This document shows, piece after piece, positions 52,601-64,000 of a DNA stretch of 64,000 bases (within the stretch, counting starts at the first letter, position 1; every line of letters begins with the position of its first letter). The position numbers were made by a program, and so were the translations under genes. This DNA is from Cepaea nemoralis (lineage: Eukaryota > Mollusca > Gastropoda > Stylommatophora > Helicidae). The notes below the pieces were generated by a model. The model saw only the letters and a list, made by a program, of their open reading frames with translations, searched no databases and was not told the origin of the DNA. The DNA is taken from NCBI GenBank assembly GCA_014155875.1, contig JACEFZ010006313.1, positions 1 to 64,000 of the forward strand, read 5' to 3'.

Positions 52601-53429
52601 AAAAAAAAAACAACAACAACAAATCAGCACTTTGGATTGTTTCACGGCATTTTGTCTAAGATCAAAGTGTAGTATCTGTTCTTGTATGACGTCAGTGATT
52701 AAGGGTAGACTGACTTATCTGCACTTGATCTGGCCATGGCCACCAGCAGAGGCGGTCATCACAATGACATACAGGGACTTGGAACCTCATGGGGCGGCTC
52801 TTGCTCCCGGGGAACCCTGAGCCCAGCAAATGTGTAATATTCAGGACGCTCAAACACACAAGTTTACAGCTGTGTTCGTAAGCAACGTGTAAATATTTGC
52901 TTCCTTAATTAACATATGATGTCTGTAATTATCATTATTTTTTAACATTGTTATTATTATTTCATTCAGAAAACAAAAATGTGATAGACCTGTTTCAGTA
53001 CATATACCTTAATAAAAGAATGGATCTAGCTTTTCGGCCTCTTGTCTAAGATCAAAGTGTAGCATCTGCACTTATCTTACCAGGACTACATGCAAAAGTG
53101 GTTATCCGAATGAAAACAATAGGGAAGTGGGATCTGATGGGACGGGTCTGACCCCCATGGTGAACCGCGAGCCCTTATTTAACAACATTAAAACTTAAAA
53201 AGAATCGATGCACTTTGGAAAACCCCATATGAAAATATTATTTCATATAAAGCATTCAACATTTTGAACAGATTCACGTCCGTCCATCTGTTGAACTGAA
53301 GAATTTACAAGGATTCAATTGTGTTATTCTAAAGGGTAATGTAAGTTTTTCTTTGGAATTTCAATTACCGAACACAATAATTTATGGATATTAATTCAAA
53401 TATCGCTACATTTACCGTTCCAGAATAAT
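52601..53429 (+). repeat. Modules Z and Y, a degenerate Z, then unassigned DNA
   Basis: Z 52620-52825 is close to 29140-29340. Y 52840-53010. A degenerate Z-like unit lies at 53030-53180 (GTCTAAGATCAAAGTGTAGCATCTG...CCCATGGTGAACCGCGAGC). At 53190-53429 nothing is recognised. Confidence 0.65.
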
Positions 53430-53608
53430 AAATAGTATGCAGTTATTACACAGACATTTAGAAAATTTTGCTGCATTTGACGTCTGGGGTCTTTGTTGTG
53501 TTTGAAAATGTAACATACAAAGCACCCTGCAAATACACACTGTTTTGTGCGAAATAAAACCACATTAAACGAAAGACATGTAAAGTAAATAGTCAAAAGG
53601 GAGATAAA
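53430..53608 (+). repeat. RptX end section
   Basis: Shares CAGTTATTACACAGACAT and GCACCCTGCAAATACACACTG with 26148-26280, followed by the LINE-C tail in antisense. Confidence 0.75.
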
Positions 53609-53652
<44 letters not shown>

Positions 53653-54509
53653 ACATGTGCCATGCCGGTAAGCGTTGGCGGTCATGTCTCGCCATCTCAC
53701 TCGATCACCAGAGTCGTTTATTACCTCAGTGTTCTTGTCTCAGTCATGACACGTGGTTAAGACACCCAGGTGTTTACTTCTCTGCCTTCCTCTTGTCATT
53801 TTCCCTCAAGCTTGCCAATTGTTATCAAGTTCTCCAATTTATTTCTTCTCATAACGTGACCAAAAATGTTGACTGTCTACGTCTAATTTCTCTAATCAGT
53901 TTACAATTTTCATTTGTTTCTTGTAGGACTTGGTCATTGGTTTTTCTATCTGTCCATGGCATTCTTTGCATTTCCCTAAGAATCCATATTTCTGCAGCCA
54001 TCAGATGTTCTCAGCCTGTTAACTCATTATTCACGCATCACATCCATGCAAAAGCAAAGGTTCCATGTAGCACCCCAACACCCTTTTTCTCGTTGCAAAT
54101 AACATCTGGTTATTGGTCAGTATGTTTTCCATCGTACAAAAGGCTACCTTGGCCATGCCGATTCTTGTTTTAATCTCTTCATGAAATTTCCCATCAGATG
54201 TTATGACTGCTCGGAGACAATTGTAACAATGCATATGTTTTAGAATATTCTCATTTACTTGTATATTACATTGTGGTATTTCGTTCTCCCTAGTGACAAA
54301 CACAATCTGCGTCTTCTTAATGATAATTATAATCCTAGTTGTTCACTGTGTGCAACAACCGCATATACTAAATATTGCAGTTCCCGCTAATTGTCTTCAG
54401 TCAATACTGTATCATCTGCATATCTAATGTTATTTAGTTTTCTTCCTCCAGTGGTGATTCCTTTCACATCTTCTACATTTCTTTAAATATTTTCACTGTA
54501 CAGGGGAAA
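53609..54509 (-). pseudogene. Deleted LINE-C, antisense, with (TGA)n-like tail
   Basis: (CAT)n at 53609-53652 is the tail on the minus strand. Then come the 3' end (53655-53900), the RT C-terminal region, and 54031-54303 (MFVTRENEIPQCNIQVNENI; VITSDGKFHEEIKTRIGMAK). The SINE seen at the TTTTCCATC site in two other copies is absent here. The right end at 54510 is the common RptX junction. Confidence 0.85.
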
Positions 54510-55276
54510 AAAGATCTGGGGACATTCTATGAGACTGCAATACGTTCTATTCTTGGCATCTTTAAAGAAGGTAGTTTGCCATTGCTTTGCTTCTTAGCAG
54601 TGATCATACTGGTCTATGACCGCGGCCATTGTCTCTCCAAACAAGAGATGCTCTGCCTACCGTCGTGACGTTGGGGACGAGAACCTACAACTATCTGTTA
54701 GCTGCTCTTCAACTTTATCCACCACCTGCACACATGGCTTCACGTCACTCTGATCGGGGAGGGGTGGGGGGGGGGGGGGTGGTGCTAAACAGGTATTCCA
54801 ACTTGCACAAGGGCGTACCGTAAGCTCGCGGAGGGAAGGAGGCACCTTACCTCTCCTTTCATAGGGATAAGCCTAGCCCGCCACCTACTATAAACACTCT
54901 ACAGCTTTTTAAAGGGACATTACTAAAAATAGCATACATGTATTATGTGATTTAAATAACTGAGTACTTGTCTTACATTTTGATATAATTTACAGATACT
55001 TTATCGACAGGCGTATGCTTTAGAAACAATGCAGTAAAATATTAGGTTATTTTTAAAGTTTGCGTAAAAGTAAAGACGTTATTTTAGACACTTGATAATT
55101 TTATAATGCACTTTTCTATTTCACTTCAATATTATATTTAGGGTCTTATACTTTTAAAATCACGCAACTATGTATGGTCGAAGGAATTTTTGTCTGGCCA
55201 GTAAAAGGCCCAAAATCCGAAATATTCAGCACCTTGTATTGTTATCTAATGCATGCAATTTCATACATGCATTAGA

Positions 55277-55359
<83 letters not shown>

Positions 55360-55434
55360 ACTCACACAAAAACACACACAATGCACCTTGTAAATACAAA
55401 ATGCTTTGTGCGAAATAAACGTTTATTTCTCATA
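54510..55434 (+). repeat. RptX copy with (CT)n at 55278-55355
   Basis: Start section GGGACATTCTATGAGACTGC, core with a G-rich run at 54760-54780, AT-rich middle, (CT)n, and a shortened end (ATGCACCTTGTAAATACAAAATG). About 230 bases between the microsatellite and the end section are missing relative to 27600-27920. Confidence 0.85.
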
Positions 55435-55525
55435 TCATCTTACCATGTTCCTCTTGTACCTTGCGGTGTCGAGGTGAAGTATAAACAGCGAGAGAGTGCC
55501 CGCTTATGGGCTGCATGTATCGATA
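55435..55525. repeat. Shared block, second copy
   Basis: Matches 43767-43850 (TTCCTCTTGTACCTTGCGGTG through ATGTATCGATA). Here only TCTCATATCATCT stands in place of the pentanucleotide array. Confidence 0.65.
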
Positions 55526-56266
55526 ACCAAATCCATGCTAATAACGACCAGACAAAAACTACAGACACTAGCCATAACTGGATCACCGCTCGAACTCCGC
55601 TTGGGCTCGTTACCTATAGTTAATGTGAATGAACATAAAACACTAGGTCTTTTAATTGACAGCCATTTGAGCTGGAGCTCTCATGTTCACGTTCTTACCA
55701 AGAAAATAGCACAAAAAGTTTACCAACTTGCTAAAATTCAGCACTTCCTGGACGAAAGCACACGAAAAATATTCTATACATGCTATATCCAATCACATCT
55801 CGATTACTATTCCACAGTTTGGGATGGTTGCCCTAAATCTAATTTAAAACGACTATGTTCTCTACAAAACCGCGTTATTCGTCTGGTTTCTTGCATAAAG
55901 CACGTTGAAAGTAATAATTTGTACAGTCATCTAAGACTTCTACCACTTCAAAAGCGCTTCCTTTTTAACAAAGCCAAATTAGTGAATAAAATTATATCTC
56001 AAAATACCCCTGAGTATCTTCTGCCGCTGATTCAATCTAATGCAATGAACAGCAAGCGCCTAAATTTGTTACATGTCTCAAAGCCTAGATTGGACCTATA
56101 CAAAACATGTTTCGCCTATTCTGGTGCTCACTTATGGAATGATCTGCCTCCAGATCTGAAAACTCCAATGAGTCCCTACACATTTAACCGAAAACTATTT
56201 CAATACCTAATCCATACCGACTATATGCCACCATACTTCATTTACTGGTATAATTGTTCATTATAA
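55526..56266 (+). pseudogene. LINE-F RT C-terminal domain
   Basis: The frame reads NEHKTLGLLIDSHLSWSSHV (thumb region), IFYTCYIQSHLDYYSTVWDG, LKRLCSLQNRVIRLVSCIKH, LRLLPLQKRFLFNKAKLVNK and CFAYSGAHLWNDLPPDLKT. This is the ending common to Jockey/CR1/RTE-X-like RTs (H-x2-YxxxxWxG; A-x-LWNxLP). The catalytic core is absent, so it is a 5'-truncated remnant, but no stop lies in about 240 codons. No RNase H follows. It is often annotated as a 'jockey' polymerase by similarity; the exact clade is unclear. Confidence 0.85.
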
Positions 56267-56297
56267 TTGTTCATTATAATTGTTCATTATAATTGTT
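55526..56297 (+). mobile_element. LINE-F 3' end with 13-bp repeat tail
   Basis: An RT C-terminal ORF followed by TATAATTGTTCAT repeated three times and a partial (56249-56297). 13-bp-period tails are known from some LINE clades; here they mark the 3' end. The 5' side is truncated at the shared block. Confidence 0.85.
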
Positions 56298-56339
56298 TAA
56301 CTATATTTGTTCACTATATATGTGTGTGCGTGTGGGAGC

Positions 56340-56340
56340 G

Positions 56341-56392
<52 letters not shown>

Positions 56393-56709
56393 TGGGTGTC
56401 AGAGAGAGTGAGAGAGTGAATGTGTGTGTGTGCGCACGTGCATGCGTGTGTATGGAGAGAGTGATTGAGCGAGAAATGGTGGGTGAATGTGTCAGTGCAT
56501 GCTTCGTACGTGTATGTGTGAGAGTGAGTGGGGGAGTGTGTGTGTGCGTGCATGCGTTCATGCGTATGTGCATGTGTGAGAGAGTGTGATTGAGAGAGTG
56601 AGTGTGTATGTGAAGGACTGTGTGTGAGAGAGTGAGACAATGGGAGAGTTGGTGTGTTAGTGTGTGCGTGTGTGAGCGCGCGAGTGAGTGTGTGTATATG
56701 AAATAATAC

Positions 56710-56775
<66 letters not shown>
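56340..56775. repeat. (GA)n and mixed GT/GA low-complexity DNA
   Basis: Pure GA at 56344-56390 and 56710-56773, with GTGTGT/GAGAGT mixtures between. Long ORFs on both strands here are purely compositional. Confidence 0.95.
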
Positions 56776-56972
56776 GAGCAGATGCATGTCATGTAACACG
56801 CATGTTATGTAACACGCGAATCCATATGTTTGTGTATTCTCATCTGTCATATTATCAGTTAAATACCATTTGATTTTATCATGCATAACATAAACTCATG
56901 TTCATTTCTGTAGTTTGAGTGAGAGAGTCAGTGAGTGTGAATGAGAGACAGAATGAGTGAGCGTGAGAGTGA
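56776..56972. other. Unassigned AT-rich DNA
   Basis: CGCATGTTATGTAACACGC-type short direct repeat near 56795-56815; otherwise nothing recognised. Confidence 0.4.
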
Positions 56973-57032
<60 letters not shown>

Positions 57033-57625
57033 CTTCTCTGTGTGTATCTCTGTGTGTGGGAGCATCACTATTTTTACGTCACATACTTTTTATGTACACA
57101 TTTTTCACCATGTTTAACTCATGACAATTGTCAGTGTATGTGTGTGAGTAAAGTGTGGGAGTTTGTTCATACTAGTTTCAATGCTAACGTGAGACATTTT
57201 GTATGTGTCTAGATGTGAGGAGGTGTGAGTGTGTGTGGAGGATGTGTGTGAGTGTGGAGATGTGTGGGTGGGGGATGTGTGGGTGGGTGTATCCGTTTGG
57301 ATGTGTTAGGGTGTGTGGGTTTTGGTGGGTAGTGATATTTGTGGGTGTTGGTGGGATGTGTGGATGGATGTGTGGGGGTGAAAGTAGGGGTGTGGGAATG
57401 GGTGTGGGAGATGTGTGTATGGGTGGAGGATATGTGCATGAGACGGGTGCGGGGGATGTGTGTTTAAGTGGGTGGAGATGTGTGGATGGTTTGAGGAAGT
57501 ATGTGGGAGTGGCGGGGTTGTGTGGGTAGGGGATTGTGTTGGGTGGATTGGGGATGCAACTTCGAGTGGGGAGAAGTGTATGGTGTGTGGGTTTGAGATA
57601 TGTGGCGATGTGTTGGTGGAGATGT
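56973..57625. repeat. (GT)n tract and degenerate GT-rich minisatellite
   Basis: Pure GT at 56975-57031; 57040-57185 is ordinary sequence; 57190-57625 is GTG-rich (GTGTGGAGGATGTGTG, GGGTGGGTG...). There are no C-rich segments and no gene. Confidence 0.85.
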
Positions 57626-58125
57626 GTGCTGAAAAAAATTTTTTTTTTGGGGGGAAAAGGGGGTTTTTTTTTTAAAAAAAGGGGGGGGGGGTTTTTTTTA
57701 AAAAAAATTTTTTTTTTTTTTTTTTTTTTGGGGGGGGGGGTTTTTGGGGGAAAAAAAAGTTTTTTTTTTGGGGGGGGTTAAAAAAGGGGGGGGGGTTTTT
57801 TTTTAAATTTTTTTTTTTTTTTTTTAAAAATTTTTTTTTTTTGGGGGAGGAGTTTTGGGGGCCCCCGGGGGGGGGGGGGGGGGGGGGGGGGGGGAGGGGG
57901 GGGGGAAAAGGGGGGGGGGGGGGGAAAAGGGGGGGGGGAAAAAGGGGGGGGGTTTTTTTTTGTTGGGGGGGGGGGGGGGGGAAAAATGTTTTTAAAAATT
58001 TTTTGGGGGTTTTTTTTTTTTCCTTTAATTTTTAAAGGGGAAATTTTAAAAAAAAAAAAATTTTTTTTTTTGGGGGGGGGGAAAAATTTTTTAAAAAAAA
58101 AGGGGGGGGGGGGGGGTTATTGAAG
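57626..58125. other. Homopolymer block, probable assembly or consensus artefact
   Basis: About 500 bases made almost only of runs of A, T and G, many 5-20 long (for example poly-G at 57868-57893 and poly-T at 57708-57729), with nearly no C. The change from GT-rich sequence is gradual, and normal RptX resumes after about 58125. This is unlike natural sequence and unlike the rest of the window. Confidence 0.8.
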
Positions 58126-59340
<1,215 letters not shown>

Positions 59341-59629
59341 TAGACAGTGGACCTAATTAGTAGTGGTCTCTGAAATTATATCTTGAATAATAGATAGACA
59401 AGATAAAGGATATGATTTTGCACGTTTTTGTCTAGAGGTCTCTCAAATGAGATAGATAATCATTCCCGCATAGCCCTTTTGGAGAACAATTTTTCCTGGC
59501 TCAGAACCCCCACTGTGAGATTCCCAAGAATCCACACAAACATTTATAAAAGAAGGAAAAGGTCCTTTCAAAGGCCAAAATAAGATCTGGACTATTCGCC
59601 CCTGTACAACTGTGGATTCCATTGATCAT
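59341..59629. other. Unassigned DNA
   Basis: About 290 bases between RptX and the LINE-B2 tail, no identity seen. Confidence 0.4.
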
Positions 59630-59640
59630 CATCATCATCA

Positions 59641-60516
59641 TCAAGTGCCGTGCCGGCTGGCGTAGGCGTTCATGGCTCTCCATAAATCTCGGTCTTTGGT
59701 TTTCTGGATCAACTCTGCTGCTGATATTCCTCTATGCCACCGTCTCAATCCATCCAGCATCACTTCTCTTGGTCTACCTCTGCCTCTCTTCCCCTTGATC
59801 TTTCCAGTTGTTACGATGTTCTCCAACGCCTCTCTTCTCATCACATGACCGAGGAAAGCTGTTTGTCTCTGTCTTATTGTTGTATATAATGTTCTAGTTT
59901 CATTAGCCTGTTTCAGGCAGTCGTCGTTAGTTACTCTGGCAGTCCAAGGAATTCGCAACATTCGTCTCAGGAACCACATCTCTGTTGCTTCTAATTTCTT
60001 CTTAATTTGTTCATTTACATTCCAAGATTCACTGCCATACAGCAAAACTGGTTCTACATAGCATTTCAGCACTCTCTTTCTTACATTCAGTGACAGTGAC
60101 CCATTGCATAAGATACTCTTCATTTTCTGAAATGCGGCTTTTGCCTGCCCTATTCTGCTCCTAATCTCTGTTGTACATCTTCCATCTGATGTTATAAATG
60201 CCCCTAGGTATCTCAAATTATCAACTTGGTTAAGGATTTTCCCTTCTATTTCTATGTCACATTTTGGTGTCACCATTTTCTTTGATATTACCATTGTTAC
60301 TGTTTTCTTGATATTCAAGGAGAGTCCTTTCCTTGCACTCTCTGTTACTACTACGTCTAATAATTGTTGTAGGTCTGTTGAATTATCCGCCACCAATACT
60401 GTGTCATCTGCATAGCGTATATTATTTATATTATAACCTCCAACTAGTATTCCTGGCATCTCTTTGATCTCTCTCATTATTACTTCGCTATAAAGGGAGA
60501 AAAGATCTGGTGACAA
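59641..60516 (-). pseudogene. LINE-B2 RT C-terminal half
   Basis: 291 aa: MSPDLFSLYSEVIMREIKEM, NNIRYADDTVLVADNSTDLQ (YADD), YLGAFITSDGRCTTEIRSRI, LLYGSESWNVNEQIKKKLEA, FLGHVMRREALENIVTTGKI and RGRPREVMLDGLRRWHRG. Nearly identical to B1 38860-39712. Confidence 0.9.
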
Positions 60517-61330
60517 GACACACCCTTGTCGTACTCCTAGCTTTATCTAGTTCGTAACTACCCTCTTTATTTCCCATTTTAATTGCTGCTACTTGGTTCC
60601 AGTAAATATTCTTTATTATTCTTAAATCTTTTCCATCAGTGTTGATATCTTCCAACATTTTAATCAGTTCATCATGTTTTACTTTATCAAATGCCTTAGT
60701 ATAATCTATGAAGCACAAATATATGTCTCTCTGTTTCTCTATTGACCTTTCTATTAGTGTCCGTAATGTATAAATTGCATTGTTTGTGCCCTTTCCTTCC
60801 ACAAATCCATACTGTTCTTCACTAATTTCCATTTTTATTTTATTTTTGGTTCTTCTCATTATGATTCTGAGTAGAAGCTTAGTGATATGGTTTATAAGGT
60901 TAATTGTACGAAAATCTTCACAATCAATTGCTCCTGGTCTTTTCGGTATAGCTATAAATACAGATTTCAGCATATCACTGGGTAAATATCCACTGATGTA
61001 AATATCATTCAACATTTTGGTTAATATATCTACTCCAAATTCTCCCACTACTTCTAATTCTTCTATTGTCGATTTTATCTGGCCCAGCTGTTTTTCCTTT
61101 CTTCATACGTTTCATAGCGTCAGCGACTTCTTCTTTCAGAATAGGTGGACCTTCTAAGTTACTATCTTCTGTTAATTCTTCCCTTTCTCCTTCATATAAT
61201 TCTCTTATATACTCATTCCACCTCTTCATTATAGCATCTTCCTCTAATATTATCTCTGTTTTTGATTTCAAGCACCCTGTATTTATTCTTATTTTTCTTC
61301 CTGTAAGCTCACTGATTTGTCTGTGCATAT
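60517..61330 (-). pseudogene. LINE-B2 RT N-terminal half
   Basis: Frames 60488-61048 and 61005-61328: MHRQISELTGRKIRINTGCL, MKRMKKGKTAGPDKI (frameshift), FIAIPKRPGAIDCEDFRTIN, EQYGFVEGKGTNNAIYTLRT and CFIDYTKAFDKVKHDELIKM. A shift near 60550 follows GSYEL, just before VRQGCVLSP. One codon (GK) is missing in KSKTEIILEED relative to B1. Confidence 0.9.
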
Positions 61331-61907
61331 TTTTTTGTATCTTTAATGGAATTTAATTCAATTTTTTTGCATTGCTCGTTTAACCAACTTTCTTTAGCCT
61401 TCCCACATTTATCTTTTATTTCTTTATTTATCTTAGCGTATTCTTGTTTGTCATTTTTACTCTGTTTTCTTTTGTCCATCAGTTTTAAGATATCTTCATT
61501 CATCCATTTTTTCTTAGCTATTTTGCCTCTCTCCGGTAATACTTCTTTGCTAGTTTGATGAATGGAGTCCCTTAACATTTCCAATTGTTCATCTATACTC
61601 TGTATTTTAATTTTTGCATTGCACCTATTTTTCACAGTCACTCTGTATTGTTCTTGCATTTCTTTATCTATTTTCAGAACCTCTTTATTAAGTCTCATGT
61701 TCTTAACCATTTTATTCCCTCTCTTTAATCTTACTTTTGTTTGTCCACATAGTGGTACATGATGACTATTACAGTCAGCACCAGGCATTGTCTTTACATT
61801 AATTAAAGCATTTCTAAATCTTTTATTAATTAGTATGTAGTCAATTTGGTTGCGTATTTTCTTATCAGGGCTTATCCATGTGTACAGTAGTCTTTTATGG
61901 TGTTTAA
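61331..61907 (-). pseudogene. LINE-B2 endonuclease end and linker
   Basis: Residues KHHKRLLYTWISPDKKIRNQ, IDYILINKRFRNALINVKTM and PGADCNSHHVPLCGQTKVRL; the usual SDH motif is SHH here (Asp to His), so the endonuclease would be impaired. The linker runs to KESWLNEQCKKIELNSIKDT, where one extra A in a run of seven shifts the frame. Confidence 0.85.
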
Positions 61908-62605
61908 AACCATGTGTTTCCAATTATCATATCATTGATATTTGCCCATTCTATTAGCTTTTCCCCTCTTTCATTTCTTGTACCTAAACCATAATTCCCC
62001 ACTACATCCTCCATTTTTCCCTTTCCTACTTTTGCATTAAAATCACCAAGTATTATCTTTATTTCTTGTGATCCAATTTGAGCCATCGCCATTTCTATTT
62101 CGTCGTAAAAGTGTTGTATTTCTTCATCACTACTGCTTGCTGTTGGTGCATATACTTGTATAATATTTATGTCTATTGGTTTGCCTTTGATTTTTACCAT
62201 AATAATTCTATCTGAAATACACCAGTATCCATTAATTGACTTGGCTGTTTTTTCGTCTAATATTATTCCTACACCTTTTTCATGTGTATCCCCTCCAGAA
62301 TAAATTATTGTGTGATTGTCAGCTACAATTTTGCCCGATCCCTTCCATCTCATCTCACTAACGCCTAGTATATTCATTTTCATGCTATCCATCTCTCTTA
62401 GAACATTGGTCAACTTTCCTAGCTCATTTAATGTCCTAACATTCCATGTTCCTACTCTAAATGTATTTATTTTAGTTAAGTTTTTGCCATCAGTAGCTGG
62501 ATGACGGTCTGGTGTCACCTGTGGCTCATGACTGTCCCTACCGGACGAGGATGCCCTAAGACAGCCATTAACGTCCTTCACTAACTTTGAAATATGTTTT
62601 GCCAT
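61908..62605 (-). pseudogene. LINE-B2 endonuclease N-terminal part
   Basis: The first in-frame ATG is 62605 (MAKHISKLVKDVNG). The frame is open up to a stop just before 62746, with a Cys-containing stretch (CPYSRKWLSKAEVKRPPCEC) that would need a non-ATG start. Motifs: FRVGTWNVRTLNELG (WNVR), ILGVSEMRWKGSGKI (catalytic Glu), IIQVYAPTASSSDEEIQ and ILGDFNAKVGKGKM (D and N). A one-base insertion in the TGGTTT run near 61908 ends the frame. Confidence 0.85.
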
Positions 62606-62880
62606 GAAGTCTTGGGAAGATAATGTGGTGGTTTCCCCTTGCCTTCCACATTCACATGGTGGTCTTTTTACCTCTGCCTTTGACAGCCATTTCCGACTGT
62701 AAGGACAAGTGAGTGCCCTGCTCTGCTCAGCTGCAGAGTTGTCCACTTATTCCGGTGAATACTCGGTCCCCAGAGCTGTGTTAGCCACACCGTAGTGTGT
62801 TTCCATCCTCTACCGCGGGGAGGTGCAGTTGGGATTTTCCCTTCATAAAGTTATGGTCTATGACCAAAACTCTCCAGTAC
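62606..62880 (-). other. LINE-B2 5' region
   Basis: GC-richer than its flanks, with CCCCGCGGTAGAGGATGG (minus strand) near 62800. Probably LINE-B untranslated leader; the real 5' boundary is not defined because no second copy reaches it. A poly-T at 62881-62889 may mark the edge. Confidence 0.55.
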
Positions 62881-64000
62881 TTTTTTTTTCACTCATCAAA
62901 ATGTTGTCAGTGTGCTATCCGTCCGCCACATTAGATCTTCCCTTATTTTATTTGTGTCAAAAGTGACCTATGTCAGTTGTCCAATTAGACCTTAGGACCT
63001 TTTAGTATTCAACATTAGCAGACAAACTTTAACAATACTGTACTTAACATCTGTTGAACAAGACATCTACATGACAGGCTCTCGACAAAAATGGGACATA
63101 CATTCACATGGAAATGTTTACACCAACAATTGCACAAGACATACCTCATAAGAGATACTTGACAACATCTATACAGGACTTTTCACAATATCTGTAACCA
63201 ACCACAGTTACTTTAGACATTCACCAGGAACAATACTTGACAGCAACTGTACAAGACATTCACCTGGGACATGTACTTAAAAACACTGGTTCAATAATAC
63301 TATTTATTGAGCTACTGGTGATGGTGAGTGAAGACCAATGGTTCTTCCTTTGTCATATCTACACTTCGAAAAGTACATAATATACAAATATGCAGAACAT
63401 GCATGCAGATAAAACATGGTACAACAACTCCCAAGTAATCACCAGCAGATCTCAATATACTCTCCCCTTCCTCTACTCTAATCTCCTTCTACACAACTAC
63501 CTCACTGTACTTATCATCCCTTCACTGTCATTGGGGAAAATTATAGAATCCTTGTTATGGGAAAACTTAAGGAAAGCAATACTGTTCTGGATCATTAGAA
63601 TCCTGTTATTATCAGCAATTGATGTTGGGAAAGCTCCAGGTAGCAGACTTCCTGTAATAAGTTCCATGCAAGATAATTTCCTCTTGAGAACAGCATTTGA
63701 GGTAATGATATTGTACTGAATCTCACGATTGACCAGACTACCTGTGAAGCTGGCAACTGGGGTACTTCAAATGGTTGAGGATATCACTCTCCTGACAATG
63801 GGAGATGTATTCTCTGCGCAGGCTATTCAATACGTGTTGAAGACACCCAGAGGTAGGATCAAATCCAATACAATGCAGCATCTCACCTAGCTAGTCCGAT
63901 TTCATCCACTTTTCTTGTTTCACCAAACAATCACTGTGTGAGCACCATGCTGGGTATTCTCTAAGTTAATTCTCAGATGAACAATCCACTGCAAAGTCGC
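62881..64000. other. Unassigned DNA at window end
   Basis: Recurring CAAGACAT phrases at 63058-63260 hint at a weak degenerate repeat. A 109-aa ORF at 63390-63719 has no recognised domain and ordinary composition for chance. No gene, RNA or element is supported. Confidence 0.4.

Larger units (their letters stand above)
59630..62880 (-). mobile_element. LINE-B copy B2, nearly full length, antisense
   Basis: Reading down from about 62880: 5' untranslated sequence, AP endonuclease, linker, RT, C-terminal region, (TGA)n tail at 59625-59641. Against B1, four single-base shifts break the ORF (near 61908, 61334, 61070 and 60550). No large deletion. It contains the endonuclease N-terminus that B1 lacks, and it shows the uninterrupted target site of the LTR element (near 61805-61815). 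Confidence 0.9.

Noticed and set aside
55496..56266. Host gene of 256 aa
   Set aside because: It is the RT C-terminal region of a LINE with a tandem-repeat 3' tail, and related scraps occur at 5139-5394 and 9120-9374.
57203..58035. Gly/Phe/Val-rich ORFs (57203-57529, 57536-57781, 57841-58035)
   Set aside because: They are translations of GT-rich and homopolymer sequence.
63390..63719. 109-aa ORF near the window end
   Set aside because: No recognised motif and no neighbouring support; its length is within chance expectation.

Overview
This window is eukaryotic, non-coding, repeat-dense DNA. It looks like an invertebrate animal genome. The mix fits a lophotrochozoan such as a mollusc, but that is an inference at low confidence: RTE-like LINEs with short-period 3' tails, RNase H-bearing LINEs, a Ty3-like gag with an Arg/Glu-rich N-terminus, a Penelope-type GIY-YIG domain, hAT remnants and very many (CT)n/(GA)n tracts. 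I find no host protein gene, tRNA gene, rRNA gene, operon or prokaryotic signal that I can support. Almost every long ORF is a transposable-element fragment or an ORF running through a microsatellite.

Working family names (mine): LINE-A (endonuclease + RT + RNase H, (GAA)n tail), LINE-B and LINE-C (RTE-like, tails (TGA)n and (GATG)n), LINE-D ((GAAT)n tail), LINE-E (RT + RNase H), LINE-F (RT C-terminus, 13-bp repeat tail), LINE-G (C-terminal zinc finger), LINE-H ((TTAG)n-like tail), LINE-J ((GAT)n tail), and RptX, a dispersed >1 kb unit with an internal microsatellite.

Layout. 1-3320: antisense LINE-A holding a solo LTR and an in-frame 42-bp minisatellite. 2957-10327: two direct copies of a ~3.4-3.7 kb mosaic block (LINE-A 5' part, RptX, LINE-E, LINE-F, hAT 3' end, LINE-A 3' end); the first copy also has a 79-bp minisatellite. 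10444-13255: rest of LINE-E, a truncated LTR element (gag start, leader, LTR) and a hAT 5' end. 13256-15175: LINE-D with a 203-bp insert. 15176-18897: deleted LINE-C, RptX and a SINE fragment. 18899-20330: an orphan ORF with octapeptide repeats. 20340-24470: sense LINE-A interrupted by a probable solo LTR. 24475-30600: RptX, Penelope GIY-YIG fragment, LINE-J, LINE-D, deleted LINE-C and a SINE. 30821-39735: LINE-B split by a young, gag-protease-only LTR retrotransposon (31331-37533). 40782-43322: LINE-A with a perfect target-site duplication. 44004-49215: LINE-H carrying two nested insertions (LINE-G and LINE-C). 49215-55430: RptX holding the best LINE-C copy, then another deleted LINE-C and RptX. 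55525-56297: LINE-F. 56298-58130: microsatellites and a homopolymer block that looks like a consensus artefact. 58130-59340: RptX. 59630-62830: antisense LINE-B. 62830-64000: nothing recognised.

The features do not act together as a pathway. What they record is an insertion history. Target-site duplications and interrupted domains give a relative order of insertions, and three signals suggest recent activity: LTRs differing at only about six sites, long LINE ORFs, and perfect 9-14 bp duplications.
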